From Ruminimicrobiellum sp045223915 (lineage in GTDB: Bacteria > Elusimicrobiota > Endomicrobiia > Endomicrobiales > Endomicrobiaceae), in NCBI GenBank assembly GCA_045223915.1, contig JBGUZU010000004.1, positions 1-21,074 of the forward strand: a stretch of 21,074 nt of DNA. The letters run 5' to 3'. The notes beneath the pieces were generated by a model that saw only the letters and a list, made by a program, of their open reading frames with translations, was not told the DNA's origin and made no database searches. Positions within the stretch are counted from its first letter, which is position 1. The number at the start of each line of letters is the position of its first letter. Positions 5,674 to 14,836 of the stretch are shown one piece after another. A program made the translations under genes and the position numbers.

Positions 5674-8163
5674 ATGAAAAAAATATTAAAAATCCTTATT
5701 GCTCCGTTGGGAATAATCATATTTGTTGTTGCCATAATGTTGTTAAGTAACGAAATGAAAAGTTACAGTTACCAACAAATACTTGATACGTTAAGAGCAA
5801 TACCTTCCGTTAAAATAATCTGTGCATTAATATTGGCATTATCTTACTATTTGATTTTGGGCGGATACGATGTTATAGCATTCAAGTTTATAAATGTTCC
5901 GTTAAAATTTAAAAATGTTGTTTTTACATGCTTTATAAGTAATGCTTTAGGTAATAATACCGGCTATTCAATGTTGTTCGGCGGTTCTATAAGATATAGA
6001 CTTTATTCTTTATACAATGTTTCAATGTTGAATGTTACAAAAGTGTTGTTCTTCTCTTCGGCAACAATATGGTTCGGGTTACTTATTATCGGCGGTATAG
6101 TTTTTACTTTCTTTCCCGTGGAATTTACGGACAGTAAATTCTTTTTTCATTCTTCATTCCCGTTGGGAATATTGTTTTTAACATTGGTTTGTTCATACAC
6201 TCTTTTAAGTTTGTTTAAATCTAAACCTATAAAACTTTTCAATAAATGGACAATCACTTTTCCAAATATAAAGATTACTTTATGGCAAATGTTTCTTGCC
6301 ACTGCCGATTGGGTAATAGCATCGTGTACTTTATTTGTTTTACTTCCGCAGGGCGAAATTTCTTATATAACATTGTTACAGATATTTTTGGTTGCACAAA
6401 TGCTCGGTATATTAAGTCAGGTTCCGGGCGGTATGGGAGTTTTTGAAACGGCAATTGTTATGATGTTGCCGGAAGCAACACAAAGCTCTTATGTTATGGG
6501 AGCATTACTTGCATACAGAGCTATATTTTATTTCTTCCCGTTGGGAGTCGCTTTGTTGCTTCTTGCAAGCCACGAATTTTTCAGAGCGAAAAAAAGATTT
6601 AAAGTTCTTGCAAGATTTTACGGCGGAAGAATGGCATCTCTTGTGCCTCAGGCACTGTCCGTAAGTATTTTTATAGGCGGAACGTTTATATTGTTTTCCG
6701 GAGTAACCGATGTATCATCATCCATAATTCACAGGTTGGATAATTATATTTCACCGGTTATTCTTGACTCGTTACATTTTGCAATAAGTGTTATAGGTAT
6801 AATGCTTTTATTTATTTCCAGAGGTCTTGTCTTAAGAATAAAAAGAGCGTACACCATGGCGGTAGTTTTGTTATCTTTATTATTCCCGCTGGCATTAATT
6901 AACGGATACGGATACGAAAAAATGGTGTTCTTGCTTGCTCTTCTTTCACTTATAATTCCGGCAAAAAAATATTTTTACAGAAATTTAAGTTTGATAGCCG
7001 TTAAAATGAACACATTATGGGTTTCTTTAATATCGGCAGTGTTTATTGCATCAACATGGCTTTGCTTTTTTGTGTATAGACCGGACTTTTATTCTTGGAA
7101 CAAGTTTATGTCGGTTTTGTTCGGTGCAAGCGATGCCGGAAGAGCATTAAGAATTTGTATCGGTATGGTTGTTACCATCGCCATAATAATAATATCGGAA
7201 ATGTGGAAAAGATACAGATATAAACAATCCAATATAGATTTGGGTAATATAAGAAAAATATCAAATTCTTCAAAATATGTTTACAGTAATTATGCTTTTG
7301 AAAACAGAAATCTTTTTGATATGAATACAGATTCTTTTATGATGTATTCGCAAATAAATAATAATGCCATAGTTTTCGGAGATCCGATAGGAGACAGTAA
7401 ATCGGGCAAAGAATTAATTTGGGATTTTAAAGAAATGACCGACTCAAAAAATATTATTCCGACATTTGTTTATTTAGGTTACAAAAATTTAAAAATTTAT
7501 GATGATATCGGGCTTGATATTGCATCGTTCGGAGTAGATGCAAATGTTTCTTTGAAACACTTTTCGAAACAAGCTAAAGAACTTGAGGATGTAAAAAATT
7601 ATTGTGATAACCTTAACAAAAAAGGATACAGTTTTGAAATAGTGAATAAAGAACAATTTTTAGAAAATAAAAAATATATAGGATTTGTCGATTATCAGTG
7701 GGAAAAAGATTTCGGTAATGTTAAGAATAAGATGTTTGATGTTTCCGTAAATGCGGCAAACAAATATGTAATAATAAAGAAAGATAATTTCATTTCCGGT
7801 TATGCATATCTTTTACTTTCCAATACCAAATACGAAGCCTTTGTTTCCAATGTAAGATACACGACGGATTGTGACGAAAAAATAGTACAATACATTCTGT
7901 TTAATTGTGTAAGTTGGGCAAAAGAAAACGAATATAAATGGTTCAATTTAGGGTTAACACCGAGCGATGAAGTAATTATAGATGATGATTTTAACAGTAA
8001 AGCAAAAATTTTTGTTTTTGCGGAACATTTTAAATATGACATGAATGCCTTAAAAGAATTTAAATCTAAATTTGATCCTGTATGGAAGAAAAAATATGTT
8101 GCTTTCTATACAGGTAAACAGATGATAAATTTCTTAAGAGACTTTTTATATGTTTATTCGTAA
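5674..8163 (+). CDS. mprF: MprF: aminoacyl-phosphatidylglycerol synthase and flippase
   Basis: 829 residues, normal for two-domain MprF. Residues 1 to about 510 are a polytopic membrane part with some 12-14 hydrophobic segments; it contains the flippase-family signature SQVPGGMGVFE (Val250-Gly255 and on). Residues about 530-829 are the cytoplasmic transferase domain (DUF2156/LPG synthase C): NAIVFGDPIGD (Gly569-Gly573), then FGVDANVSL, KGYSFEIVN, a VDYQWEKDFGN region, and WFNLGLTPSD near the end. The enzyme moves an amino acid from a charged tRNA to phosphatidylglycerol and flips the product, lowering surface charge and giving resistance to cationic peptides. Whether lysine or alanine is used cannot be read here. 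Upstream there is no Shine-Dalgarno and only 7 nt to guaD, so coupled translation is likely. The presence of both domains makes function likely. Confidence 0.92.
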   Translation: MKKILKILIAPLGIIIFVVAIMLLSNEMKSYSYQQILDTLRAIPSVKIICALILALSYYLILGGYDVIAFKFINVPLKFKNVVFTCFISNALGNNTGYSMLFGGSIRYRLYSLYNVSMLNVTKVLFFSSATIWFGLLIIGGIVFTFFPVEFTDSKFFFHSSFPLGILFLTLVCSYTLLSLFKSKPIKLFNKWTITFPNIKITLWQMFLATADWVIASCTLFVLLPQGEISYITLLQIFLVAQMLGILSQVPGGMGVFETAIVMMLPEATQSSYVMGALLAYRAIFYFFPLGVALLLLASHEFFRAKKRFKVLARFYGGRMASLVPQALSVSIFIGGTFILFSGVTDVSSSIIHRLDNYISPVILDSLHFAISVIGIMLLFISRGLVLRIKRAYTMAVVLLSLLFPLALINGYGYEKMVFLLALLSLIIPAKKYFYRNLSLIAVKMNTLWVSLISAVFIASTWLCFFVYRPDFYSWNKFMSVLFGASDAGRALRICIGMVVTIAIIIISEMWKRYRYKQSNIDLGNIRKISNSSKYVYSNYAFENRNLFDMNTDSFMMYSQINNNAIVFGDPIGDSKSGKELIWDFKEMTDSKNIIPTFVYLGYKNLKIYDDIGLDIASFGVDANVSLKHFSKQAKELEDVKNYCDNLNKKGYSFEIVNKEQFLENKKYIGFVDYQWEKDFGNVKNKMFDVSVNAANKYVIIKKDNFISGYAYLLLSNTKYEAFVSNVRYTTDCDEKIVQYILFNCVSWAKENEYKWFNLGLTPSDEVIIDDDFNSKAKIFVFAEHFKYDMNALKEFKSKFDPVWKKKYVAFYTGKQMINFLRDFLYVYS

Positions 8164-8171
8164 TTAATATC

Positions 8172-8200
8172 TTAAAATATTTATTAAAAAGTAGTATAAT
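8172..8200 (+). promoter_or_regulatory. Promoter of the PPi-phosphofructokinase gene
   Basis: TTAAAA (8172-8177), 17 nt, then a perfect TATAAT (8195-8200). The start is expected near 8207, leaving a leader of about 25 nt that carries AAGGAG (8220-8225) 7 nt before the ATG. This is an ordinary leadered arrangement, in contrast to the guanine-deaminase promoter. Confidence 0.65.
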
Positions 8201-8232
8201 AAAAGACCAATAATTTCATAAGGAGTTTTGTC

Positions 8233-9909
8233 ATGGCACAAAAATGTAGTGTTTCGGAATTGCATGAAGAAAGATTAAAATTTAAACCTGTTTTACCTGC
8301 AGTATTAAAAAAAGGTGTTGCAAATGTAAAACCTGTACTCGGTAAAGCAACAAAATCAGTAGCTGATTTTGACAAAATAAAAGCTATTTTTGAAAAAACT
8401 TACGGTATGCCTGTTGTAAGTTTTCAAGCAGGTAAAAATGCGGTTGTAGCAAAGAAAGCTATTAAAGTAGGTGTTGTTCTTTCAGGCGGTCAAGCTCCCG
8501 GAGGACATAACGTAATATTCGGACTTTTAGAAGGTTTAAAATCCGCCAACAAAAAAAATAAATTAGTAGGTTTCTTGGGCGGACCTTCCGGAATATTAGA
8601 TAACAAAACAATGGAAATAAACGATAAAGTTATTGCAAATTATAAAAATACCGGCGGATTCGATATGATTCAGTCCGGCAGAACAAAAATCGAAACACCC
8701 GAGCAGTTTGCACAAGCTAAAGCAACAATATTGAAAAATAAAATGGACGCTTTGGTATTTATCGGCGGTGACGATTCAAATACAAATGCTGCACTTCTTG
8801 CGGAATATTTGAAAAAAGAAAATGCTAACGTTTGTGTTATAGGTGTTCCTAAAACCATAGACGGTGACTTGAAAAACGAACATATCGAGGCATCTTTCGG
8901 TTTTGATACGGCAACAAAAATTTATGCTGAACTTGTAGGAAATATTGAAAGAGATGTTAACTCGGCAAGAAAATATTGGCACTTTATAAGACTTATGGGC
9001 AGAAGTGCTTCTCATATCACTTTGGAAGTTGGTTTTAAAGTTCAACCTAACGTAGTTTTAATAGGTGAAGAAGTGTTGGCAAAGAAAATGACACTTAAAC
9101 AAATAGTTGACAGTTTGGCGGATTTGGTAGTTAAAAGATCCAAAGCCGGTAAAAATTACGGAGTAGTTTTGGTACCGGAAGGCTTGATTGAATTTATTCC
9201 CGAAATGAAAGCTCTTATCGCGGAACTTAACGATTTGTTGGCGGAAAACGAAGCTAAAGTTGCAAAATTAAGCAGTGTTGATGAAAAAATAAAATTCATT
9301 TCATCAAAATTACCTAAAAATTTATCGGCACTTTTATTGTCTTTACCGAAAAACATTGCATCACAATTGATGTTAGACAGAGATCCTCACGGTAACGTTC
9401 AGGTTTCTTTAATCGAAACGGAAAAGTTGCTTATTGAAATGGTTTCCAAGAAATTGAAAGATTTGAAAAAAGCTGGAAAATATTCCGGAAAATTCTCTAC
9501 AATCAACCATTTCTTCGGATACGAAGGAAGATGCGGAGTACCTTCAAACTTTGATGCAAACTATACATATGCTTTAGGATACAATGCAGCGGCATTGGTG
9601 TTAAACAACATGTCAGGCTATTTGTCATCAGTTAAAAATCTTGTTAAAAAATCTTCCGAATGGAAATGCGGCGGAATACCTTTAACAATGATGATGAACA
9701 TAGAAAGAAGAAAAGGTAAAGAAAAACCTGTTATACAAAAAGCTTTGGTAAAACTTAACGGTGCACCGTTTAAAGCTTTTGCTAAAGTCAGACAAGATTG
9801 GGCAATGAACGACAGATATATGTTCCCCGGCCCTATCCAATTTTTCGGACCTGCATCTGTAACGGATATTACAACAAAAACATTGCAGTATGAACAAAAG
9901 AAAAAATAG
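8233..9909 (+). CDS. pfp: Pyrophosphate-dependent 6-phosphofructokinase (long type)
   Basis: 558 residues, the length of the long (plant beta-like) PPi-PFK group rather than the 320-residue ATP enzyme. It catalyses fructose 6-phosphate + PPi to fructose 1,6-bisphosphate + Pi, reversibly, in glycolysis/gluconeogenesis. Visible motifs: VGVVLSGGQAPGGHNVI (phosphate-binding start), GGDDSN at 178-183, where Asp181 replaces the Gly of ATP enzymes, PKTIDGD at 206-212 with the PPi-specific Lys207 and the catalytic Asp210, and MGRSASH at 255-261 for fructose-6-phosphate binding. A long insertion follows at about 310-420, as in this group. It is monocistronic, with its own promoter and a strong terminator hairpin. 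Using PPi saves ATP and fits a fermentative life. Confidence 0.95.
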   Translation: MAQKCSVSELHEERLKFKPVLPAVLKKGVANVKPVLGKATKSVADFDKIKAIFEKTYGMPVVSFQAGKNAVVAKKAIKVGVVLSGGQAPGGHNVIFGLLEGLKSANKKNKLVGFLGGPSGILDNKTMEINDKVIANYKNTGGFDMIQSGRTKIETPEQFAQAKATILKNKMDALVFIGGDDSNTNAALLAEYLKKENANVCVIGVPKTIDGDLKNEHIEASFGFDTATKIYAELVGNIERDVNSARKYWHFIRLMGRSASHITLEVGFKVQPNVVLIGEEVLAKKMTLKQIVDSLADLVVKRSKAGKNYGVVLVPEGLIEFIPEMKALIAELNDLLAENEAKVAKLSSVDEKIKFISSKLPKNLSALLLSLPKNIASQLMLDRDPHGNVQVSLIETEKLLIEMVSKKLKDLKKAGKYSGKFSTINHFFGYEGRCGVPSNFDANYTYALGYNAAALVLNNMSGYLSSVKNLVKKSSEWKCGGIPLTMMMNIERRKGKEKPVIQKALVKLNGAPFKAFAKVRQDWAMNDRYMFPGPIQFFGPASVTDITTKTLQYEQKKK

Positions 9910-9927
9910 TTTTCAAATACAAAACAG

Positions 9928-9970
9928 CAACCATTTCTATCGTTAATTCGGTAGAAATGGTTGTTTATGT
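9928..9970 (+). terminator. Terminator hairpin after pfp
   Basis: A perfect 12-bp stem: CAACCATTTCTA (9928-9939) with TAGAAATGGTTG (9952-9963), 12-nt loop, then TTTATGTTTATA. The T-run is interrupted, so release may be only partial; the next gene starts 22 nt after the stem. Confidence 0.8.
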
Positions 9971-9985
9971 TTATATAAGCAGAAA

Positions 9986-12028
9986 ATGGTAAAACAATTT
10001 ATAAAAAGAATTATTACACTTAATATAATATTTGCATTAATAATGACAATTTACAGAATAATATTTACATTTTATTATTCTGATTGGGCGGAGCTTTCAC
10101 AATATTTCGGTGATTTACTGCAGGCATTTATTTTAGGTGTAAGATACGATTGTGCTGTTCTTGCATATATCAATTCTTTGGTAACATTATCGTTTATAAT
10201 ATTTTGGTTTATACATAGTCAAAAACTTTTTGTAAAGTTCGTTAAATGTTTAAAATATTATTACACAATATTTTTCGGTTGTATTGTAACTTTGTTATGT
10301 ATTGATTTCGGTTTTTATTCTTATTTTCAAAACCACATGAACATTTTAATGTTCGGTGTTTTTGAAGATGATACAAAAGCTTTATTTTCAACAATTGCAG
10401 AAAATTATCCAGTTGTTTGGGTAGGTATAGGTTTTATATTAATTTTTGTTTTTATATATGTTTTAACAAAACTGGCGGTAGAAAAAAAAGTTATCGGTTA
10501 CTATATTGAAAAAACAAAAGTTTATATAAAAATTATACTTGCACTTATTTTATTATTGGTCAATTTTATAATAGCAAGAGGCTCGTTCGGACTTTTTCCG
10601 CTCGGCGTGGATAATGCCGAAATATCCACAAACACTTTTATAAATAAAGTTGCAATAAACGGTATATACACTTTACAAGCTGCAATAGAAGCAAGATCAA
10701 AGCAAAAAGATAGAGATTATATTGCAAAAATGGGTTATTCGAAAGATAATATGGCTAAAGCTTTCGCCGACTTTTTAAATGTTGATATTTCTTCCATAGA
10801 TAACAGAAATCCGGAAAAATCTTTAGTAAAAACAACAAAATATAATAAAGATATAGAAGAAATAAAACCTAATGTTGTGTTTATAATGATGGAAGCATTG
10901 GGGACAGACTTAATGCATTATAACAGTGAAAGTTTTAATGTATTGGGCGAATTCAAAAAGCATTTGGATGAAGATACTGTTTTTTACAGATTTTTGCCGG
11001 CAAATATGGGGACTATAGGTTCTTTGGAATCCGCAATGACAAATATTGCGAGATTACCTTTGTCACAATTTTTGTGCCAATCGAAGTATGCATATAACAA
11101 ATATTTTTATACGGGACCTGTGCCGTATAAAAACAGCGGATATGAAACGGCATTTATGTACGGCGGAAATGCGGGTTGGAGAAACTGTACTTCTTATATG
11201 CCTAATGTAGGGTTTGATAAAGTTATCGGTGAAGGTTCAATGCCGAAAGAATACGAAAGAAATCAGTGGGGAGTTTTTGATGAATATTTGTTTGATTACA
11301 TATTCAGATATTTGGATGAAAACGATAACAGAAAATTTGTTTATATTATGACAACTTCAAATCATCCTCCGTACTCGTTACCGATCGGATATAAACAACC
11401 GTATCCGTTAGAAATAAACGAACAGTTGGAAAAAAATGTTACAGGAGACAAAACTCTTTCGAAAATGAGATTTGCCACTTATCAATATTCCTGCCAAAAA
11501 GTAGGTGAATTTTTAACAAGATTAAAAAATTCAAAATATGCAGATAACACAATTGTTGCAATAACCGGTGACCACAATTTTTGGAATACTTTCAGTTATC
11601 CGATAGAAAGAAAGTTGGATGAAATGAGTGTACCTTTTTATTTATATATCCCTAAAAAATTAAAACCTAACAAAACAATTGATACGAACAATATAGTAGG
11701 TTCACATACAGATATTTTACCTACGTTGTATAATGTATCTTTATCAAATACGAATTATTGGGCAACGGGAACCGATTTGTTGTCGGATGAAGCGGAACAA
11801 AATATTGCTTCAAATTGTTTAGGTTCCATAATGACAAAAGATAATTTTGTTATTTATGATTTTGCTTCGGGTAAAGAAAAATATTATACATGGAATAAAG
11901 AAAAAAACAGAGAAATAGTTCCTGCGGAACAAAACGAGGAACACAAAAATATGGTTAAACATTATAAATCAAGTGTTGCTATTGCATACTATATGTTACA
12001 AAAACCTGATAAGGAGACGGAAAAATGA
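9986..12028 (+). CDS. LTA-synthase-family phosphoglycerol transferase (membrane sulfatase fold)
   Basis: 680 residues. Five hydrophobic segments within about residues 1-210 form the membrane anchor; the rest is an extracytoplasmic alkaline-phosphatase/sulfatase-fold domain. Metal and catalytic residues fit the LtaS/OpgB group: Glu303 in VVFIMMEALG (metal ligand), Thr343 in NMGTIGSLES (expected nucleophile) and Asp529-His530 in AITGDHNF (metal ligands). Also seen: TSNHPPYSLP and GSHTDILPTLY, both typical. Such enzymes move glycerol phosphate (or similar) from phosphatidylglycerol to a surface glycan or lipid. In a diderm the acceptor is more likely a periplasmic or surface glycan than true lipoteichoic acid; this is an inference. 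No Shine-Dalgarno is seen and the ATG is close to a weak TATATA (9972-9977). The stop overlaps the next start by ATGA. Confidence 0.87.
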   Translation: MVKQFIKRIITLNIIFALIMTIYRIIFTFYYSDWAELSQYFGDLLQAFILGVRYDCAVLAYINSLVTLSFIIFWFIHSQKLFVKFVKCLKYYYTIFFGCIVTLLCIDFGFYSYFQNHMNILMFGVFEDDTKALFSTIAENYPVVWVGIGFILIFVFIYVLTKLAVEKKVIGYYIEKTKVYIKIILALILLLVNFIIARGSFGLFPLGVDNAEISTNTFINKVAINGIYTLQAAIEARSKQKDRDYIAKMGYSKDNMAKAFADFLNVDISSIDNRNPEKSLVKTTKYNKDIEEIKPNVVFIMMEALGTDLMHYNSESFNVLGEFKKHLDEDTVFYRFLPANMGTIGSLESAMTNIARLPLSQFLCQSKYAYNKYFYTGPVPYKNSGYETAFMYGGNAGWRNCTSYMPNVGFDKVIGEGSMPKEYERNQWGVFDEYLFDYIFRYLDENDNRKFVYIMTTSNHPPYSLPIGYKQPYPLEINEQLEKNVTGDKTLSKMRFATYQYSCQKVGEFLTRLKNSKYADNTIVAITGDHNFWNTFSYPIERKLDEMSVPFYLYIPKKLKPNKTIDTNNIVGSHTDILPTLYNVSLSNTNYWATGTDLLSDEAEQNIASNCLGSIMTKDNFVIYDFASGKEKYYTWNKEKNREIVPAEQNEEHKNMVKHYKSSVAIAYYMLQKPDKETEK

Positions 12029-12948
12029 AAATTTTAGTTACAGGCGGTGCCGGTTTTATCGGTTCAAATATCGTTGATGCATTAATAGAAAAGAAACATA
12101 AGGTTGTAATTGTAGATAATCTTGCTACGGGAAACATAAAAAATGTGAACAAAAAAGCAAAATTTTATAAAGTTTCCGTATGTGACAAGAAAAAAATAGA
12201 CGACATATTTAAAAAAGAAAAGATAGATGTTGTTATACATCATGCCGCACAGCTTGATGTAAGGAAATCAGTTGCGGATCCTTGTTTTGATGCGGATGTA
12301 AACATAAAAGGTACATTAAACATTTTGGAAGCATGCAAAAATACAAAAGTAAAAAAAATAATATTTGCCTCTTCGGGCGGAACAATTTACGGCGAATGCG
12401 GTACAAAAGCTCCCGATGAAAAGGCTTTTGCCAATCCGTTATCACCTTACGGAGTAGCAAAACTTTCCGTAGAACATTATATAAAAGCATATAGTGCATT
12501 GTTCGGTTTAAAATATACGGTATTAAGATATGCAAATGTTTACGGACCGAGACAAGATGTAAACGGGGAAGCAGGTGTTGTTGCCATATTTATAGGTAAA
12601 ATGACAGCAAACAAAGAAGTGTTTATTTTCGGTGACGGTAAACAGTTAAGAGATTATGTTTATGTTAAAGATGTTGTTTCGGCAAACATAAAATCTTTAA
12701 CAAAAGGTAATAATGAAATTATAAATATAGGTACGAATAAGACAACTTCCGTAACAAAATTGGCACAAGAATTGTCTAAAATTATAGGTTATGAAAAAAA
12801 ACCTGTATTTAAACCTAAGAGAAACGGAGAATTGTTTAAAAGTTTCTTAAATATTTCCAAGGCTAAAAAAGTTTTGGGATGGGAACCTAAAGTTAGTATT
12901 GTTGAAGGATTAAAAAATACCGTAGAATATTTTAAAAATACAAAATAA
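12025..12948 (+). CDS. NAD-dependent UDP-sugar 4-epimerase (GalE-like extended SDR)
   Basis: 307 residues. The N-terminal Rossmann motif TGGAGFIG (GxxGxxG, residues 7-13), the acid VDNLATG at the end of strand 2, HHAAQLDVRKS, ASSGGTIYGE (active-site Ser/Thr near 117-120), YGVAK (Tyr142, Lys146 catalytic pair), RYANVYGPRQ and RDYVYVKDV identify an extended short-chain dehydrogenase, most like UDP-glucose (or UDP-N-acetylglucosamine) 4-epimerases. The length is slightly short for E. coli GalE and close to archaeal/bacterial GalE-like enzymes. Its start overlaps the stop of the LTA-synthase-like gene (ATGA), so the two are made together, and the epimerase may supply a sugar for the same envelope polymer. 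Substrate cannot be settled by eye, so no symbol is given. Confidence 0.88.
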   Translation: MKILVTGGAGFIGSNIVDALIEKKHKVVIVDNLATGNIKNVNKKAKFYKVSVCDKKKIDDIFKKEKIDVVIHHAAQLDVRKSVADPCFDADVNIKGTLNILEACKNTKVKKIIFASSGGTIYGECGTKAPDEKAFANPLSPYGVAKLSVEHYIKAYSALFGLKYTVLRYANVYGPRQDVNGEAGVVAIFIGKMTANKEVFIFGDGKQLRDYVYVKDVVSANIKSLTKGNNEIINIGTNKTTSVTKLAQELSKIIGYEKKPVFKPKRNGELFKSFLNISKAKKVLGWEPKVSIVEGLKNTVEYFKNTK

Positions 12949-12967
12949 GTATAATAGGAGCAAAATT

Positions 12968-13555
12968 ATGAGAAAACAATCTGTTTTAACTTTTATAGTT
13001 ATGTTGGGATTATCTTTTTATTGCATAGGCAATGTTCAGGCAAGGGATAAATTTTCAAATGAGCCTATGGTAGAAGAACAAACATTACAGGAATTGTGTG
13101 AGTTTGCTTCTTTCAGCGAAGTTAAAGATGCAATAATTGCAGGTGAAGACGTAAACGGTAAAGATTTTGTAGGAAGAACTGCTTTAATGGCAGCTTGTCA
13201 GGGAAATTCCAGTGTTGAAATGATGCAGTTGTTGTTATCTTACGGCGCAAAAGTAAATTTAACGGATAATGCAGGTAAAACCGCATTTATGTATGCCGCT
13301 CAATACGATACATACGAAAAAGTTTTCAGAGAACTTTTAAAAGCAGGTGCTCTTGTTAATGTTAAATCAAATGATGGAACAACGGCTCTAATGTTGGCAT
13401 GTGAAAATAATAAACCGGAAATAGTATCTTTAATTATAGAAGCCGGCGCGGATGTTAATGCAAAAGATTATGATGGTTACAAAGCTGTCGATTATGCAAA
13501 AAACAACAAAAAATATGCCGAAGAAATAAAAGATATTCTTAATAAGAAAAAGTAA
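12968..13555 (+). CDS. Secreted ankyrin-repeat protein
   Basis: 195 residues. Signal peptide (MRKQ, hydrophobic core, NVQA|R near 25) and then four to five ankyrin repeats: one degenerate (LQELCEFASFSEVKDAIIAGEDVN), three good (GRTALMAACQGNSSVEMMQLLL, GKTAFMYAAQY..., GTTALMLACENN...AGADVNAKD) and a C-terminal cap (GYKAVDYAKNN). Ankyrin stacks bind other proteins; a secreted one probably acts in the periplasm or outside. The Shine-Dalgarno AGGAG (12956-12960) is 7 nt before the ATG and the preceding stop is 19 nt upstream. The stop overlaps the dprA start by one base (TAATG), so dprA translation depends on it. Confidence 0.88.
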   Translation: MRKQSVLTFIVMLGLSFYCIGNVQARDKFSNEPMVEEQTLQELCEFASFSEVKDAIIAGEDVNGKDFVGRTALMAACQGNSSVEMMQLLLSYGAKVNLTDNAGKTAFMYAAQYDTYEKVFRELLKAGALVNVKSNDGTTALMLACENNKPEIVSLIIEAGADVNAKDYDGYKAVDYAKNNKKYAEEIKDILNKKK

Positions 13556-14670
13556 TGGATAATGAACGATTATCTATAATTTCTCTTAATACAATTGCTG
13601 ATTTGGTTCCTAAAAAGTTTATATCTTTGACAGATTATTTCGGCAGTGCAAACAGTATTATAAATGCAGATATAAAAGAGCTTGAATCTGTAGGTTTATC
13701 AAATAAAGTTGCAAAATCAATAAAGAATTTGGCAAACTTCGAAGTTGCAAACAAAGAAATTGAATTAGCCGAAAAGAATAATATAAAAGTACTAACATAT
13801 TTAGATAATGATTATCCTTATCAGTTGAAAAATATATGCGATTATCCGCCTGTTATATATGTGAAAGGCAACTTTGATAAAAACGACAACCTTTCCGTTT
13901 CGGTAGTAGGATCAAGAAGACCCACAAATTACGGGTTGATAGTAACGGAAAAATTCTGTAAATATTTCGCACAAAATTCAATAACAACAATATCCGGTTT
14001 GGCTGGCGGTATAGATACTCAAGCCCACAGTTCTACACTTAAAAATTCGGGTAGAACTATTGCTGTTTTAGGTAACGGATTATTGGAATATTATCCTTCC
14101 GGTAACAGAAAACTTCAAAATGAAATAGGTGAAAAAGGTGTTGTTATAAGCGAATTTCCTTTAACAAGAAAAGCTTTGCCTATGAATTTCCCAAGAAGGA
14201 ACAGAATAGTTGCTGCACTGTCACTTGCAACAATAGTGATAGAAGCGGCAGAAAAAAGCGGTTCTTTAATAACCGCAAACCTTGCTTGTGATTACGGAAA
14301 AGATGTTTTTGCCGTTCCCGGTCCGATATTTTCAAAATATTCGCAAGGACCTAACAGTTTAATAAAGCAAGGAGCATTTGTTGCATTAACTCCGGAAGAT
14401 GTCAGTGAACAGGTCCCTTTATTAAGTGATTGGGTAAGAAAAAATATAAAGAAAAAGAAAAAGGAAATTGTAAAAAATTTGCCTTTAATTTCACAAAGTA
14501 GTATAAATATTCTAAAAATGATACAATCTTCTGCTGCCGGAATGTCTTTGGATGAAATAAGTTTGAAGGCAAATGTTAATGTTTCGGAAGTTTCCACGAT
14601 TTTGTTGGAATTGGAACTTAACGGCTTAATAAAAGCCATGCCGGGACAGATATATATAAGAAGTATATAA
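13555..14670 (+). CDS. dprA: DprA/Smf DNA-processing protein
   Basis: 371 residues, normal for DprA. It protects incoming single-stranded DNA and loads RecA during natural transformation, in the cytoplasm. N-terminal helix-hairpin-helix-like part (about 1-75), then the Rossmann-type DprA core: VVGSRRPTNYG (Gly119-Ser-Arg-Arg), SGLAGGIDTQAH (from Ser147), TIAVLGNGL, ISEFPL, PRRNRIVAALS, VIEAAEKSGSLITANLA and FAVPGPI. The C-terminal 60 residues form a winged-helix part (SSAAGMSLDEISLKANVNVSEVSTILLELELNGLI). No Shine-Dalgarno: it starts on the stop codon of the ankyrin gene. The order dprA-topA-xerC is shared with many bacteria. The protein also occurs in organisms not known to be competent, so it does not prove transformation. 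Confidence 0.96.
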   Translation: MDNERLSIISLNTIADLVPKKFISLTDYFGSANSIINADIKELESVGLSNKVAKSIKNLANFEVANKEIELAEKNNIKVLTYLDNDYPYQLKNICDYPPVIYVKGNFDKNDNLSVSVVGSRRPTNYGLIVTEKFCKYFAQNSITTISGLAGGIDTQAHSSTLKNSGRTIAVLGNGLLEYYPSGNRKLQNEIGEKGVVISEFPLTRKALPMNFPRRNRIVAALSLATIVIEAAEKSGSLITANLACDYGKDVFAVPGPIFSKYSQGPNSLIKQGAFVALTPEDVSEQVPLLSDWVRKNIKKKKKEIVKNLPLISQSSINILKMIQSSAAGMSLDEISLKANVNVSEVSTILLELELNGLIKAMPGQIYIRSI

Positions 14671-14710
14671 GAAAGTTTGTGATTGATAGTTTGTAGTTGC
14701 TTGTTAATGT

Positions 14711-14731
14711 ATTTTTTGCTTTGCAAAAAAT
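14711..14731. repeat. Triloop palindrome TTTTTTGC-TTT-GCAAAAAA
   Basis: Perfect 9-bp arms ATTTTTTGC (14711-14719) and GCAAAAAAT (14723-14731) around TTT, in the dprA-topA gap. The T-run is on the 5' side, so it is not a standard terminator. It brackets the heptamer array together with the palindrome at 14805-14823. Confidence 0.6.
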
Positions 14732-14773
14732 CTAATAATTAATCAAAAATTCACAAAGTAAATTTTTACAATA

Positions 14774-14804
14774 AACTATAAGCTATAAGCTTTAAACTAT
14801 AAAC
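14774..14804. repeat. 7-bp tandem repeat, consensus AACTATA, 4 copies
   Basis: Consecutive heptamers AACTATA, AGCTATA, AGCTTTA, AACTATA and then AAC. Near the other end of the same gap (about 14674-14706) a looser 7-bp-period run with AGTTTGT and AGTTGCT reads roughly as the reverse complement. Non-coding. Confidence 0.7.
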
Positions 14805-14823
14805 AAAAATACGAAGTATTTTT
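14805..14823. repeat. Triloop palindrome AAAAATAC-GAA-GTATTTTT before topA
   Basis: Perfect 8-bp arms (14805-14812 and 14816-14823) around a GAA triloop, ending 13 nt before the topA ATG and just before its Shine-Dalgarno GAGGT (14828-14832). It resembles the hairpin at 1423-1441. As RNA it ends with a short T-run and could end upstream transcripts or shape the topA leader. Confidence 0.6.
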
Positions 14824-14836
14824 ATATGAGGTAAAG

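Noticed and set aside
5397..5735. Minus-strand open frame across the guaD-mprF junction
   Set aside because: Phe/Ile-rich shadow of AT-rich coding sequence; covers the catalytic cysteines of guaD in antisense.
12950..12955. TATAAT between the epimerase and ankyrin genes as a promoter
   Set aside because: A transcript starting about 7 nt later would lose the AGGAG site (12956-12960) that fits the ankyrin ATG, and no -35 is seen, so read-through from upstream is more likely.
14292..14726. 144-codon minus-strand open frame at the end of dprA
   Set aside because: It is antisense to the conserved DprA core and winged helix, with a run of Phe that mirrors the AAA/AAG lysine codons.
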